A stretch of 33,734 nucleotides of DNA from Cupriavidus numazuensis. Its GTDB lineage: Bacteria; Pseudomonadota; Gammaproteobacteria; Burkholderiales; Burkholderiaceae. Location of the stretch: positions 1 to 33,734 of the forward strand of contig NZ_CAJPVI010000076.1 in NCBI RefSeq assembly GCF_905397435.1. The letters run 5' to 3'. The translations under genes and the position numbers were made by a program. This document shows, one piece after another, positions 1-7,076 of this stretch (its first letter is position 1; each line of letters begins with the position of its first letter). The notes below the pieces were generated by a model. That model saw only the letters and a program-made list of their open reading frames with translations. It had not been told where the DNA came from and searched no databases.

Positions 1-168
1 ACGTTTTGCTGTGCGAGCACTGATAACTTTTGAAGCTCCGAAGTCCGAAGACTTCGTGCGTCCGCTACCCAGCGCCCACACTTATCGGTTGTTTGGTTGT
101 TAAAGAACCCGCCCTTTCAGGCCACGCTACCGGCTTTGCCGTTTGCGTCGCTGCGTCAGCAGCAGAGA
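1..168 (-). other. 5' leader of an rRNA operon (16S gene lies left of the window)
   Basis: Read on the minus strand, this stretch looks like the transcribed leader found ahead of 16S rRNA genes in Burkholderiales. It holds a boxA antitermination element, GTTCTTTAACAA (positions 108 down to 97). This is followed by a GATAAGTGTGGGCGC-type sequence and a hairpin with 7-bp arms and a TTCG loop (39-56). A matching GTTATCAGTGCTCGCACAG segment lies near the left edge. The strong promoter at 175-203 reads into it. The mature 16S sequence is not in the window, so the identity is inferred from the leader, the boxA and the promoter together. A spacer ahead of 23S is a less likely alternative, because a promoter is present. 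Confidence 0.8.
97..108 (-). promoter_or_regulatory. boxA antitermination element
   Basis: The minus strand reads GTTCTTTAACAA, close to the bacterial rRNA boxA consensus TGCTCTTTAACA bound by NusB/NusE. It lies about 60 bases downstream of the inferred transcription start. It is one of the main reasons for calling the left edge an rRNA leader. Confidence 0.8.
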
Positions 169-174
169 AACGAG

Positions 175-225
175 ATTATGCAGAACTTTCTTCGTTTCGT
201 CAACTGGGTCAGCATCTTTTTTTGC
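175..225 (-). promoter_or_regulatory. rRNA operon promoter with A-tract upstream element
   Basis: On the minus strand the -35 box TTGACG (203 to 198) and the -10 box CATAAT (180 to 175) are separated by exactly 17 bases. Seven consecutive A residues lie just upstream of the -35 box (about 216-222), as expected for an UP element. The match to sigma-70 consensus is close, and the transcript would run into the boxA leader. The divergent gene at 410 begins about 185 bases from the presumed -35 box. Confidence 0.85.
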
Positions 226-409
226 CTCCGTTCGTCGCGCTAAACACCTCGCTCCGCACCACCCAATCGCCCCGCAACCCTGGCCAGCCCTGCTTTGCAG
301 CGCCGCGTTGTGTTGCGAGGGGGCGAATATTACGGCAGCAAACTGCCCTTGGCAAGCGCTTTTTAAGAACGGTCCCACACCGCCCTGCCAGCCCACTTAG
401 AATCTGCCC

Positions 410-2002
410 ATGCAGGACATTTCCCCTCCCCCCTCTGATCGCCCGTCAGGAGAGACCCGCTTCGCCGATGCCCAGGCACTGGCGGCCGCGCTGTCGCGCC
501 CCATCGTATTCGTGGATCTGGAAACCACTGGTGCCGATGCCCAGCACGACCGGATCACCGAGATCGGCGTTGTCGAAGTCGGTCCCGAAGGCATCCAGGA
601 ATGGGACACGCTACTTGATCCCGGCATCAGTATCCCCCCATTCATCCAGCGCCTGACGGGCATCACCGACGAGACCGTCCAAGGCCAGCCCACTTTTGCC
701 TCGATCGCTGAAGCCCTTGCCGAGCGCCTGCAGGGCCGGCTTTTCGTCGCCCACAACGCGCGCTTCGACTACGGATTCCTGAAGAACGAGTTCCGCCGCG
801 CCGGGCTGACCTTCCGCGCGGACGTGCTGTGCACGGTCAGGCTGTCACGCTCGCTGTTCCCTTCAGCGGCACGGCATGGCCTTGATGCGATCATCGCGCG
901 GTTCGGCTTGCAGCCCCGAGCGCGCCACCGGGCACTGGCCGATGCCGAGTTGCTGTGGCAGTTCTGGCAGAAGATCCATGCGCTCTATTCTGTGGAACTG
1001 ATCGATGCGGCAACGGGTGCCCTGGTCAAGCGTGCCAGCCTGCCTGCAGGCCTCGAAGAAACCGCGCTTGACGACGTGCCCGATACCGCCGGTGTCTATC
1101 TGTTCTACGGCGACAACGACGCCCCGCTCTATATAGGCAAGAGCGTGCATCTGCGACAACGGATCGGCGCACATTTTTCGGGCGACTACCGGCTAGGAAA
1201 GGACATGCGCCTGGCCCGCCTGGTGCGACGCGTGGAATGGCGTGAGACCGGCGGAGAGATCGGTGCCCTGCTGCTCGAGGCAAGCCTGGTAAAAGCCATG
1301 CAGCCGCTCCACAACCAGATGCTGCGCGGGAGCGCGCGGCTGTACACCTGGGAACTGCCGCCGGAACTCCCTGTGCCGCGCCTGCGCTCGGACGACGATA
1401 CTGATTTCAGCCGGCGCGGCAATCTGTATGGCGCGTTCGCCAGCCGTGGCGCAGCGCAAGCGTGGCTGCGCCGGCTGGCCGATGAGCATCGGCTTTGCCA
1501 GGCGACCCTAGCCCTGGAAAAGACCGCGCGCGCGGGCAATCCCTGCTTCGCGCGGCAGCTCCACCGCTGCGAGGGCGCCTGTGTGGGCGAAGAGGCGTCG
1601 CCAAGCCACCGAGCGAGAATCGCGACGGCCATGGCGGAGGCGCAGCTCAAACGCTGGCCATTTGACGGTCCGGCCGCCTGGCCGGAAGTCTCGGGGACGC
1701 AAACCTGGTGGCATGTTGCGGAGGACTGGTGCTATCTGGGGTCGGCGCAGACGCTGGAAGACGTCACAACCCTGCTTGCCGCGCCGGCACGCTTCGACCT
1801 GGATACCTACCAGATCCTGGCTTCGCGGCTGGAGCAGTGGATGCCCCATGCCGTGCCGCTGACATCGACACGCAGCTTCGAGCTGGCCTTCTGCGAAGCA
1901 CCTGCGGCTGACGACCGAAGCCCGCCGAACCTGCCACATGGGCACGGACGAAGCAAGGCGCCGGTGCGGCGGCAGCCGTCGCCTGGCTTGTTTGATGACT
2001 GA
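410..2002 (+). CDS. DnaQ-like 3'-5' exonuclease fused to a UvrC/Cho-type GIY-YIG nuclease
   Basis: The 530-residue protein carries two nuclease modules. Residues about 32-190 form a DEDD exonuclease of the DNA polymerase III epsilon type: the first motif has D36 and E38 (VDLETTG), the second has D120 (HNARFD), and the third has H173 and D178 (HRALAD). Residues about 222-310 form a GIY-YIG domain with GVY at 228-230, YIG at 241-243, R249 and the metal-binding E290. A downstream cysteine pattern (C379, C387, C391; RCEGAC) resembles the UvrC/Cho cysteine cluster. Such proteins are commonly annotated as epsilon-subunit-like or as excinuclease Cho relatives, with a likely role in DNA repair. The start at 410 is the first in-frame ATG before the exonuclease domain. 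No clear ribosome-binding site is visible, but a TAGAAT -10-like box at 398-403 would start transcription near 410, so a leaderless mRNA is possible. Confidence 0.88.
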   Translation: MQDISPPPSDRPSGETRFADAQALAAALSRPIVFVDLETTGADAQHDRITEIGVVEVGPEGIQEWDTLLDPGISIPPFIQRLTGITDETVQGQPTFASIAEALAERLQGRLFVAHNARFDYGFLKNEFRRAGLTFRADVLCTVRLSRSLFPSAARHGLDAIIARFGLQPRARHRALADAELLWQFWQKIHALYSVELIDAATGALVKRASLPAGLEETALDDVPDTAGVYLFYGDNDAPLYIGKSVHLRQRIGAHFSGDYRLGKDMRLARLVRRVEWRETGGEIGALLLEASLVKAMQPLHNQMLRGSARLYTWELPPELPVPRLRSDDDTDFSRRGNLYGAFASRGAAQAWLRRLADEHRLCQATLALEKTARAGNPCFARQLHRCEGACVGEEASPSHRARIATAMAEAQLKRWPFDGPAAWPEVSGTQTWWHVAEDWCYLGSAQTLEDVTTLLAAPARFDLDTYQILASRLEQWMPHAVPLTSTRSFELAFCEAPAADDRSPPNLPHGHGRSKAPVRRQPSPGLFDD

Positions 2003-2123
2003 TTGGCCGAAGTTCCCAGGCTTGGGTGCGCCACCACGCATAGCCGGCTTGCACCGGCCGGAGCGGCTCCGCTAGCCTTCACTGAGGGGCCTGGCGCCCT
2101 GATGTGCAGCCGCGGAGTCGCCC

Positions 2124-2576
2124 ATGCCGGCCTCATGTTTCCTTGCTCTTGTCCGGCGCGCCCGCCGGGCTGCGATCGTTCGCAAAGCACCCGCAGCGGC
2201 GGCGGCGTTTGCCATGGCATTGACAGGTGCATGCGCCAGCATCGAAAGCAGCACGATGCAGGACCTGCTCGACTCGTGGAAGGGCGTACCGATCGACGAT
2301 GCCAAGGCTCAGTGGGGACCGCCCCAGACTGTCCAGGCGGTCCCGGGCGGCACGGCGTACATCTGGCAAGACATTGTGCCGCAGCCTGTCAAGCCACCGA
2401 CTACGGAAGCGCGCGATGCAGGCGTGGAAGCCCCGCGCCCGCCGGGCCGCTGCGAACGCCGCCTGGTAGCAGGGCCCGACGACGCTGTCATGTGGGGAGA
2501 ATGGCGCGGCGACGCTTGCTGTGTCACCACGCTCGTCGGCTATTGCGCCGGGCTCAAGCACCGCACCCGCCAGTGA
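2124..2576 (+). CDS. Small putative lipoprotein of unknown function
   Basis: The reading frame encodes 150 residues. The N-terminus has several arginines and lysines (residues 11-21) followed by an alanine-rich hydrophobic stretch and LTGACAS, which ends in a cysteine at residue 37. That is a plausible but imperfect lipobox for export and lipidation. The mature part contains a segment (DLLDSWKGVPIDDAKAQWG) typical of small secreted or lipoprotein-like domains in which a short helix precedes a W-G-P turn. It also has several cysteines (residues 109, 131, 132, 141). The function is unknown. It converges with the Bug receptor gene, separated by 36 bases. The start could be at a later methionine (residue 31), which would give a shorter signal peptide. 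Confidence 0.6.
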   Translation: MPASCFLALVRRARRAAIVRKAPAAAAAFAMALTGACASIESSTMQDLLDSWKGVPIDDAKAQWGPPQTVQAVPGGTAYIWQDIVPQPVKPPTTEARDAGVEAPRPPGRCERRLVAGPDDAVMWGEWRGDACCVTTLVGYCAGLKHRTRQ

Positions 2577-2612
2577 GAGGACCCACTTGCGCAAACCCGG
2601 GCGCCACCCGGC

Positions 2613-3620
2613 TCAGTCGATCTTGGCGCCCGACACCTTCACAGCCTGTCCCCAGCGCTTCTGCTCCGCCATGATCGTGGCCGTAAAGGCCTCGGGCGAC
2701 TGCCAGGCAGGCTCGGCACCCTGCTGCTCCAGCTTGGCCTTCGTATCCGGATCGGACAATACCTTGTGCAAGGCGTCCGACAGGCGCGTCACGATTTCCT
2801 TGGGTGTGCCTGCGGGCGCCAGCATGCCGTAGAAGCCCACCACCTCGAACCCCTTCAGGCCGCCTTCCTCCATGGTCGGTACGTCAGGCAGCGCCGGCGA
2901 ACGCTGCTTCGAGGTCACGGCCAGCGCCCGTACCTTGCCCGCCTTGATGTATTGCGTGAACAGCGGGATCGAATCGGCCATCATCTGCGCCTGCCCGCCC
3001 ATCACGTCGGTCAGTGCCGGCGCACTGCCCTTGTACGGGATATGCACGATGAACGTGCCGGACGCCTGCTTGAACATTTCCGGCATCAGGTGAGAAATGC
3101 CGCCGTTGCCGCCCGAGGCAAAGTTCAGCTTGCCCGGATTGGCCTTGGCATAGGAAATGAATTCCTTGAGGTTGCGCGCCGGCACATTGTTGTTCACCAC
3201 CATCACCAGCGGGATCAGTGCGGTGCGCGCCACGGGAGCGAAATCCTTCGGCATGCTGTATTGCAGCCGCGGATACAGCGAATTGTTGATCGCCATCTGC
3301 CCGGTGTTGGCCAGCAACAGGGTGTAGCCGTCCGGGGCCGACTTGGCGACGTTGTCCGACCCGATATTGCCTGCAGCGCCGGCCTTGTAGTCGAGCACGA
3401 TCGTCTGCCCCAGCATCGGCTGCAGCTTTTCCGCAAGCAGACGCGCATGCGTGTCGACCGGACCGCCCGGAGGGAAGGCCACCACGAGCCGGATCGGTTT
3501 CTCAGGCCACGCCGCGTGCACTGTGCCGGCGGCAATGACCAGCGGCGCCGCTGCCAAGGCGATCAGCGCGCGCCGGATACGATTCGGACGGCATTGTGGC
3601 TCGTTCTTCGACGTCTTCAT
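2613..3620 (-). CDS. Bug-family (TctC-like) periplasmic solute-binding receptor
   Basis: The 335-residue protein has a twin-basic N-terminus and a hydrophobic signal sequence ending near HAAWPEKP (residues about 16-37). It continues with family signatures: PIRLVVAFPPGGPVD, GAAGNIGSD, APDGYTLLLAN, HIPYKGSAPALTDVMGGQ and LPDVPTMEEGG. These are hallmarks of the Bordetella uptake gene family, periplasmic binding proteins of tripartite tricarboxylate transporters. No TctA or TctB membrane gene is nearby, so it is an orphan receptor, as is usual for most copies in Bordetella and Cupriavidus. The ligand cannot be read from the sequence; carboxylates and related amides are known for the family. A TetR regulator is encoded divergently, 299 bases away. 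The RBS-like GGAGAAACGAG precedes the ATG. Confidence 0.92.
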   Translation of the reverse strand: MKTSKNEPQCRPNRIRRALIALAAAPLVIAAGTVHAAWPEKPIRLVVAFPPGGPVDTHARLLAEKLQPMLGQTIVLDYKAGAAGNIGSDNVAKSAPDGYTLLLANTGQMAINNSLYPRLQYSMPKDFAPVARTALIPLVMVVNNNVPARNLKEFISYAKANPGKLNFASGGNGGISHLMPEMFKQASGTFIVHIPYKGSAPALTDVMGGQAQMMADSIPLFTQYIKAGKVRALAVTSKQRSPALPDVPTMEEGGLKGFEVVGFYGMLAPAGTPKEIVTRLSDALHKVLSDPDTKAKLEQQGAEPAWQSPEAFTATIMAEQKRWGQAVKVSGAKID

Positions 3621-3734
3621 GTCTCGTTTCTCCTTGTCTGAGCCTGACCGCCCCCCTGAGCATGGGTGGGCATTCGACCATGGCCATCCGCTATTGTGAC
3701 GTTTTTATGACATTTATGTGTCTTCCCGTATGTG

Positions 3735-3766
3735 TTGCCCTTTGCCGGGATTGCCGCAAAGGGCAA
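3735..3766. repeat. Perfect 11-bp inverted repeat between bug and tetR genes
   Basis: TTGCCCTTTGC at 3735-3745 is exactly complementary to GCAAAGGGCAA at 3756-3766 across a 10-base spacer. It lies 115-146 bases upstream of the Bug receptor start and before the TetR promoter. No T-run follows on either strand, so it does not look like a terminator. It may be an operator for an unknown regulator or an RNA hairpin in the bug 5' untranslated region. Confidence 0.6.
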
Positions 3767-3849
3767 TCTCCCGCCTTCAACACACACCGGGTCGGCGATA
3801 TAGCCGTCGCCATGGCAAGTGACGCGGCAGGCCGAAATGCAAGGAACGC

Positions 3850-3879
3850 TTGACGTCCCGGCCACCGAGCCCGTATGGT
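3850..3879 (+). promoter_or_regulatory. Promoter of the TetR-type regulator gene
   Basis: TTGACG (3850-3855) and TATGGT (3874-3879) are separated by 18 bases, a good sigma-70 arrangement. Transcription would start near 3886, just ahead of the palindrome at 3893-3906 and of the start codon at 3920. Confidence 0.65.
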
Positions 3880-3892
3880 TCAAAACCGAATC

Positions 3893-3906
3893 ATAATTCG
3901 AATTAT
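3893..3906. promoter_or_regulatory. Palindromic operator candidate for the TetR regulator
   Basis: ATAATTCGAATTAT is a perfect 14-bp palindrome placed about 7-20 bases after the inferred transcription start of the regulator gene. An AT-only palindrome in otherwise GC-rich DNA, immediately before a TetR gene, fits an autoregulatory operator. On the minus strand the same element overlaps a weak TATGAT box that could serve the divergent Bug receptor gene. Confidence 0.6.
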
Positions 3907-3919
3907 TCAAATACAAACT

Positions 3920-4606
3920 ATGCGAGACATGACAACAGGAGACGCGTTTCCCACTTCCTCCTTCCCCCGCGTGGAGACCCCCTCGATCCTGCAGCCGCCG
4001 CGCCAGCGCCGCGCACGCGAGACCGAACAGGCACTGCTCAGCGCCGGCCGCGAACTGCTCGCGCAGCGTGACTTTGCAGCGGTATCCGTGGCGCAGATCG
4101 CCGCGGCGTGCCAGGTGTCCGTCGGTGCCTTCTATGGCCGCTTCCGCGACAAGATGGCCTACTTCGAGGCGCTGCGCACGCTGGTGATCGAAGAAACCGC
4201 CGAGTCGGTCGACCGCTACCTTGTGCAGCAGCGCTGGGAGGACACACCGACGCGCACAGTGCTGGAAAAGGCCATGCGCTTTGTGGTGCTCGGCGTCATT
4301 GCGAACCGTGGCGTCATTCGCGCTTCGCTCCGGCACGCCTCGACGCGGCCAGAGGAATGGCTGCCGCACCGCCAGAACGGTGATGCCGTGGTCGAACGCA
4401 TGGTAGTGCTGCTGGTGCCCCGCCTCTCCCTGCCCGCCGCCGAAGCCGAACAGCGTGTGCGCTTTGCCATGCAGGCGGTGTTCAGCATGCTCGTCAACGC
4501 AGTGCTCAACGACACCGGGCCGTTTCATCTCGAAGACGCGCGACTCCCCGGCGAAATGAGCCGGATGCTCATGGGCTACCTGGGCGTGGAAGACACCCCA
4601 GCCTGA
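3920..4606 (+). CDS. TetR/AcrR-family transcriptional regulator
   Basis: From this start the product has 228 residues. After a proline-rich tail, residues about 30-80 form the TetR DNA-binding domain (RARETEQALLSAGRELLAQ, then VSVAQIAAACQVSVGAFYGRF as the helix-turn-helix). The rest is the variable ligand-binding and dimerisation domain. An earlier in-frame ATG at 3875 lies inside the -10 box and would place the palindrome within the coding region, so the ATG at 3920 (or the next one at 3929) was preferred; neither has a strong ribosome-binding site. It probably represses itself and perhaps the divergent Bug receptor gene. The effector is unknown. Confidence 0.85.
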   Translation: MRDMTTGDAFPTSSFPRVETPSILQPPRQRRARETEQALLSAGRELLAQRDFAAVSVAQIAAACQVSVGAFYGRFRDKMAYFEALRTLVIEETAESVDRYLVQQRWEDTPTRTVLEKAMRFVVLGVIANRGVIRASLRHASTRPEEWLPHRQNGDAVVERMVVLLVPRLSLPAAEAEQRVRFAMQAVFSMLVNAVLNDTGPFHLEDARLPGEMSRMLMGYLGVEDTPA

Positions 4607-4629
4607 CGATCCGGATGCGGATACGTACC

Positions 4630-4655
4630 GCCGGCCGCAGGTAATGCAGGCCGGC
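4630..4655 (+). terminator. Hairpin after the tetR gene
   Basis: GCCGGCC (4630-4636) pairs with GGCCGGC (4649-4655) over a 12-base loop, 23 bases after the tetR stop codon. No uridine tract follows, so termination here would be weak or Rho-assisted. Confidence 0.4.
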
Positions 4656-4687
4656 GATAGCCGCTATGAATTTGCCCGTGCCTTGCT

Positions 4688-4715
4688 TTGACGGCGCGTG
4701 CATGGCCTCTAAAAT
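4688..4715 (+). promoter_or_regulatory. Promoter of the histidine phosphatase gene
   Basis: TTGACG (4688-4693) and TAAAAT (4710-4715) are separated by 16 bases, a near-consensus sigma-70 promoter. Transcription would start near 4722, leaving a leader of about 80 bases before the ATG at 4805. Confidence 0.7.
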
Positions 4716-4804
4716 CCGCTGACACACTTGCCGGGCCGCAGGGCGCGTCGCGCCCTTCCAGGAATGGATCCGCGGCTTTGCGGCAAACCGAACCGAGACC
4801 ATCC

Positions 4805-5479
4805 ATGGCAACCCTTTTCCTTGTCCGACACGGACAGGCCTCGTTTGGCGCGGCCAACTATGACTGCCTCTCCGAGACAGGCCGGCAGCAGGCGCGCTGG
4901 CTGGGCGAGTATTTCCGCGATCGCGGCATCAGCCTGAAGCGCGTCGTCGCCGGCACGCTGGTGCGCCAGCAGGACACGGCTTCAGAGATTCTCTCCGCCA
5001 TGGGTGTCGCCGCCTCCACCATTGAATCGCACCCCGGTCTCAATGAATACGATGGCGAAGCGCTCTACCGGTCCTACACGGGCGGCGCCGACCATCGCGC
5101 CCACCAGAACGGCGACTACAACGATTACTGGCGCACGTTCCGCGCTGCGTACCACGCCTGGACCCAGGACAGTCTGGCCGATATGCCGGAGTCGTGGACG
5201 GAGTTCGGTGCGCGCATTCATGGCGCACTGACGCATGCGTGCGAAGGTACCGCCCGTGAGGATGCCATCCTCGTGGTCAGTTCAGGCGGCGCTATTGGCC
5301 GCGCTGCCGCGGACTTGCTGGGCGCCCCCGCTCAGACGGCCATTGAACTGAACCTTCAGTTCCGCAATACCGGCTTCTGCGAAATCATCGTCGGCCGCGG
5401 CACGCGGCGCCTGCTGAGCTTCAACAGCGTGCCCCACCTGGAACTGCCGGATCGCCGTAGCGCGCAAACGTTCGCCTGA
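4805..5479 (+). CDS. Histidine phosphatase (phosphoglycerate-mutase fold) with an altered second catalytic site
   Basis: The 224-residue cytoplasmic protein opens with LFLVRHGQASFG, where R8, H9 and G10 form the RHG motif that carries the phosphohistidine intermediate. A further arginine (R54 in VRQQDTASE) and an acid (E81 in LNEYDGE) match the family's phosphate pocket. The second catalytic histidine, normally in a VSHGG-type motif, is replaced by serine (S160 in VVSSGG). This substitution is seen in some uncharacterised members. The start at 4805 was chosen because the family begins directly with the RHG strand and because the promoter at 4688-4715 excludes the upstream TTG start. The substrate is unknown; a broad small-molecule phosphatase is the safest description. 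Confidence 0.85.
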   Translation: MATLFLVRHGQASFGAANYDCLSETGRQQARWLGEYFRDRGISLKRVVAGTLVRQQDTASEILSAMGVAASTIESHPGLNEYDGEALYRSYTGGADHRAHQNGDYNDYWRTFRAAYHAWTQDSLADMPESWTEFGARIHGALTHACEGTAREDAILVVSSGGAIGRAAADLLGAPAQTAIELNLQFRNTGFCEIIVGRGTRRLLSFNSVPHLELPDRRSAQTFA

Positions 5480-5552
5480 AAACCGGCGCATACGCCGCCA
5501 GTGGATGTTTGGATTGGATCCCGGGAATCCGGGTTGAGATCGGAGCGTGTCG

Positions 5553-5613
5553 CCGGCTGCTGGCGCGGGCACTTTGACATGCCCGCGCCGCCGGTCCTTC
5601 TCCCTTTACCCCT
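5553..5613. repeat. Hairpin repeat element, copy 1
   Basis: This is the first copy of a roughly 60-bp element. Its core is a perfect 10-bp stem: GGCGCGGGCA (5562-5571) pairs with TGCCCGCGCC (5580-5589) over the loop CTTTGACA. It is followed by GCCGGTCCTTCTCCCTTTACC. It lies in the 300-base space between the convergent phosphatase and thiolase genes. It could act as a bidirectional terminator or belong to a dispersed repeat family. Confidence 0.75.
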
Positions 5614-5678
5614 CTCTGCCGGCGTTCTTGCAACGCCAGCCTGAACAGTAGCGTTGCCACTTGCCGTGGTCAGCGCCG

Positions 5679-5742
5679 TCCGGCGACTGGCGCAGGCACT
5701 TTGACATGCCTGCGCCGCCGGTACTGCTCCCTTTACCTCTTT
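5679..5742. repeat. Hairpin repeat element, copy 2
   Basis: This is the second copy, 127 bases downstream of copy 1. The stem GGCGCAGGCA (5689-5698) pairs with TGCCTGCGCC (5707-5716) over the identical loop CTTTGACA. One G-C pair of copy 1 has become A-T here, with both sides changed, so the pairing is preserved. The downstream flank (GCCGGTACTGCTCCCTTTACC) is also nearly the same. The element ends about 40 bases before the thiolase stop codon. Confidence 0.75.
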
Positions 5743-5782
5743 TGCTCCGCCGTGGTCGCGGATGCCGGTTGCCCGGCGCGAA

Positions 5783-6961
5783 TTACAACCGTTCGATGAT
5801 GGTGACGTTGGCCAGCCCACCGCCTTCGCACATGGTCTGCAATCCATAACGCTTGCCATGTGTATGCAGGCTGTGGATCAGCGTGGTCATCAGCTTCGCG
5901 CCCGAGCCGCCCAGCGGGTGGCCCAGCGCGATCGCGCCGCCGTGGATGTTGAGGCGTTCCGGATCGGCACCGGTGGCCTTCAGCCACGCGAGCGGCACCG
6001 GCGCGAAGGCCTCGTTCACCTCGAACAGGTCGATGTCGTTGATGCTCATGCCCGCCTTCTTCAGCGCATGCTGCGTGGCCGGCAGCGGTGCTTCGAGCAT
6101 GATCACCGGATCGTGGCCGATCACGGTCATGTGGTGCACGCGCGCCAGCGGCTTGACGCCAAGTTTCTTCAGGCCCGCTTCGTTGACGACCATCAGGCCT
6201 GCGGCGCCGTCGCAGATCTGGCTGGCAGTGGCAGCGGTCACGCGGCCACCCTCGGCGATCAGCTTGACGCTGCCGATCGATTCCAGCGTGGCGTCTGCGC
6301 GAATGCCTTCATCGGCGGTATGCATCTCGCCATTGCGGGTGCCGTCGGCCAGACGGACTTCCACCGGCACGATCTCGGCATTGAAACGGCCTGCACGGGT
6401 CGCCGCGACAGCACGCTGGTGGCTCTGCAGCGCATAGCGGTCCAGATCCTCTCGCGAGAAGCCGTAGTTGCGCGCGATCATCTCGGCGCCAGTGAACTGA
6501 CTGAACTGCACGCCCGGGTAACGCTGCTCGACGTTCGGGCTCTTCGGCACGCCGAAGCCATTCTTGGCCGGCAGTTGCGACGACAGCCCCATCGGCACGC
6601 GCGTCATGCTTTCCACACCGGCGGCGATGACAATGTCCATGGCGCCCGACATCACGGCCTGCGCAGCAAAGTGCAGCGCCTGCTGCGACGAACCGCACTG
6701 GCGGTCGACCGAGGTGCCCGGCACGCTTTCGGGCAGGCGCGACGCCAGGATGGCGTTGCGCGCCACGTTGCCGGCCTGCTCGCCGACCTGGCTCACGCAA
6801 CCCATGATCACGTCTTCGATCAGCGCGGGATCGGCACCGGTGCGATCGAGCAGGGCGTTCAGCACCTCTGCCGCCAGATCAGCCGGATGCCAGCCGGCCA
6901 GCTTGCCGCCCTTGCGTCCGCCTGCGGTACGTACCGCGCCAACGATGTATGCCTCTGCCAT
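5783..6961 (-). CDS. Thiolase (acetyl-CoA acetyltransferase / 3-ketoacyl-CoA thiolase)
   Basis: The 392-residue protein has the complete thiolase active site: the nucleophile C89 (DRQCGSSQQAL), H348 in GGAIALGHPLGGSG and C378 in CEGGGLAN. These positions coincide with the numbering of biosynthetic thiolase from Zoogloea. It cleaves 3-ketoacyl-CoA with CoA, or condenses acetyl-CoA. In this setting, with crotonase and acyl-CoA dehydrogenases, degradation is more likely. The start at 6961 has an AAGGAGAT ribosome-binding site; an upstream in-frame ATG at 7102 would overlap the thioesterase gene and was rejected. A copy of the island's shared inverted repeat (7047-7062) lies 86 bases upstream, suggesting its own promoter in addition to read-through from the two genes before it. 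Confidence 0.93.
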   Translation of the reverse strand: MAEAYIVGAVRTAGGRKGGKLAGWHPADLAAEVLNALLDRTGADPALIEDVIMGCVSQVGEQAGNVARNAILASRLPESVPGTSVDRQCGSSQQALHFAAQAVMSGAMDIVIAAGVESMTRVPMGLSSQLPAKNGFGVPKSPNVEQRYPGVQFSQFTGAEMIARNYGFSREDLDRYALQSHQRAVAATRAGRFNAEIVPVEVRLADGTRNGEMHTADEGIRADATLESIGSVKLIAEGGRVTAATASQICDGAAGLMVVNEAGLKKLGVKPLARVHHMTVIGHDPVIMLEAPLPATQHALKKAGMSINDIDLFEVNEAFAPVPLAWLKATGADPERLNIHGGAIALGHPLGGSGAKLMTTLIHSLHTHGKRYGLQTMCEGGGLANVTIIERL

Positions 6962-7046
6962 GTGATCTCCTTGAACGGTGCCGGCGACAAGGGCCAGCCA
7001 TAAAACGTGGATGCACGTATTCTGCTGAGGCGGAACGGCGCGCGCG

Positions 7047-7062
7047 TCGTCGAAAGCGACGA
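7047..7062. promoter_or_regulatory. Shared operator candidate, site A (thiolase side)
   Basis: TCGTCG-AAAG-CGACGA, a 16-bp inverted repeat matching three others in the window. Its centre lies 33 bases from a CAGAAT -10-like box on the minus strand (7019-7024), which would serve the thiolase gene. The outer flanks are also complementary (CGCGCG on both sides), so it could alternatively form a hairpin after the thioesterase stop codon at 7077. Confidence 0.6.
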
Positions 7063-7076
7063 AACGCGCGCCCGGC

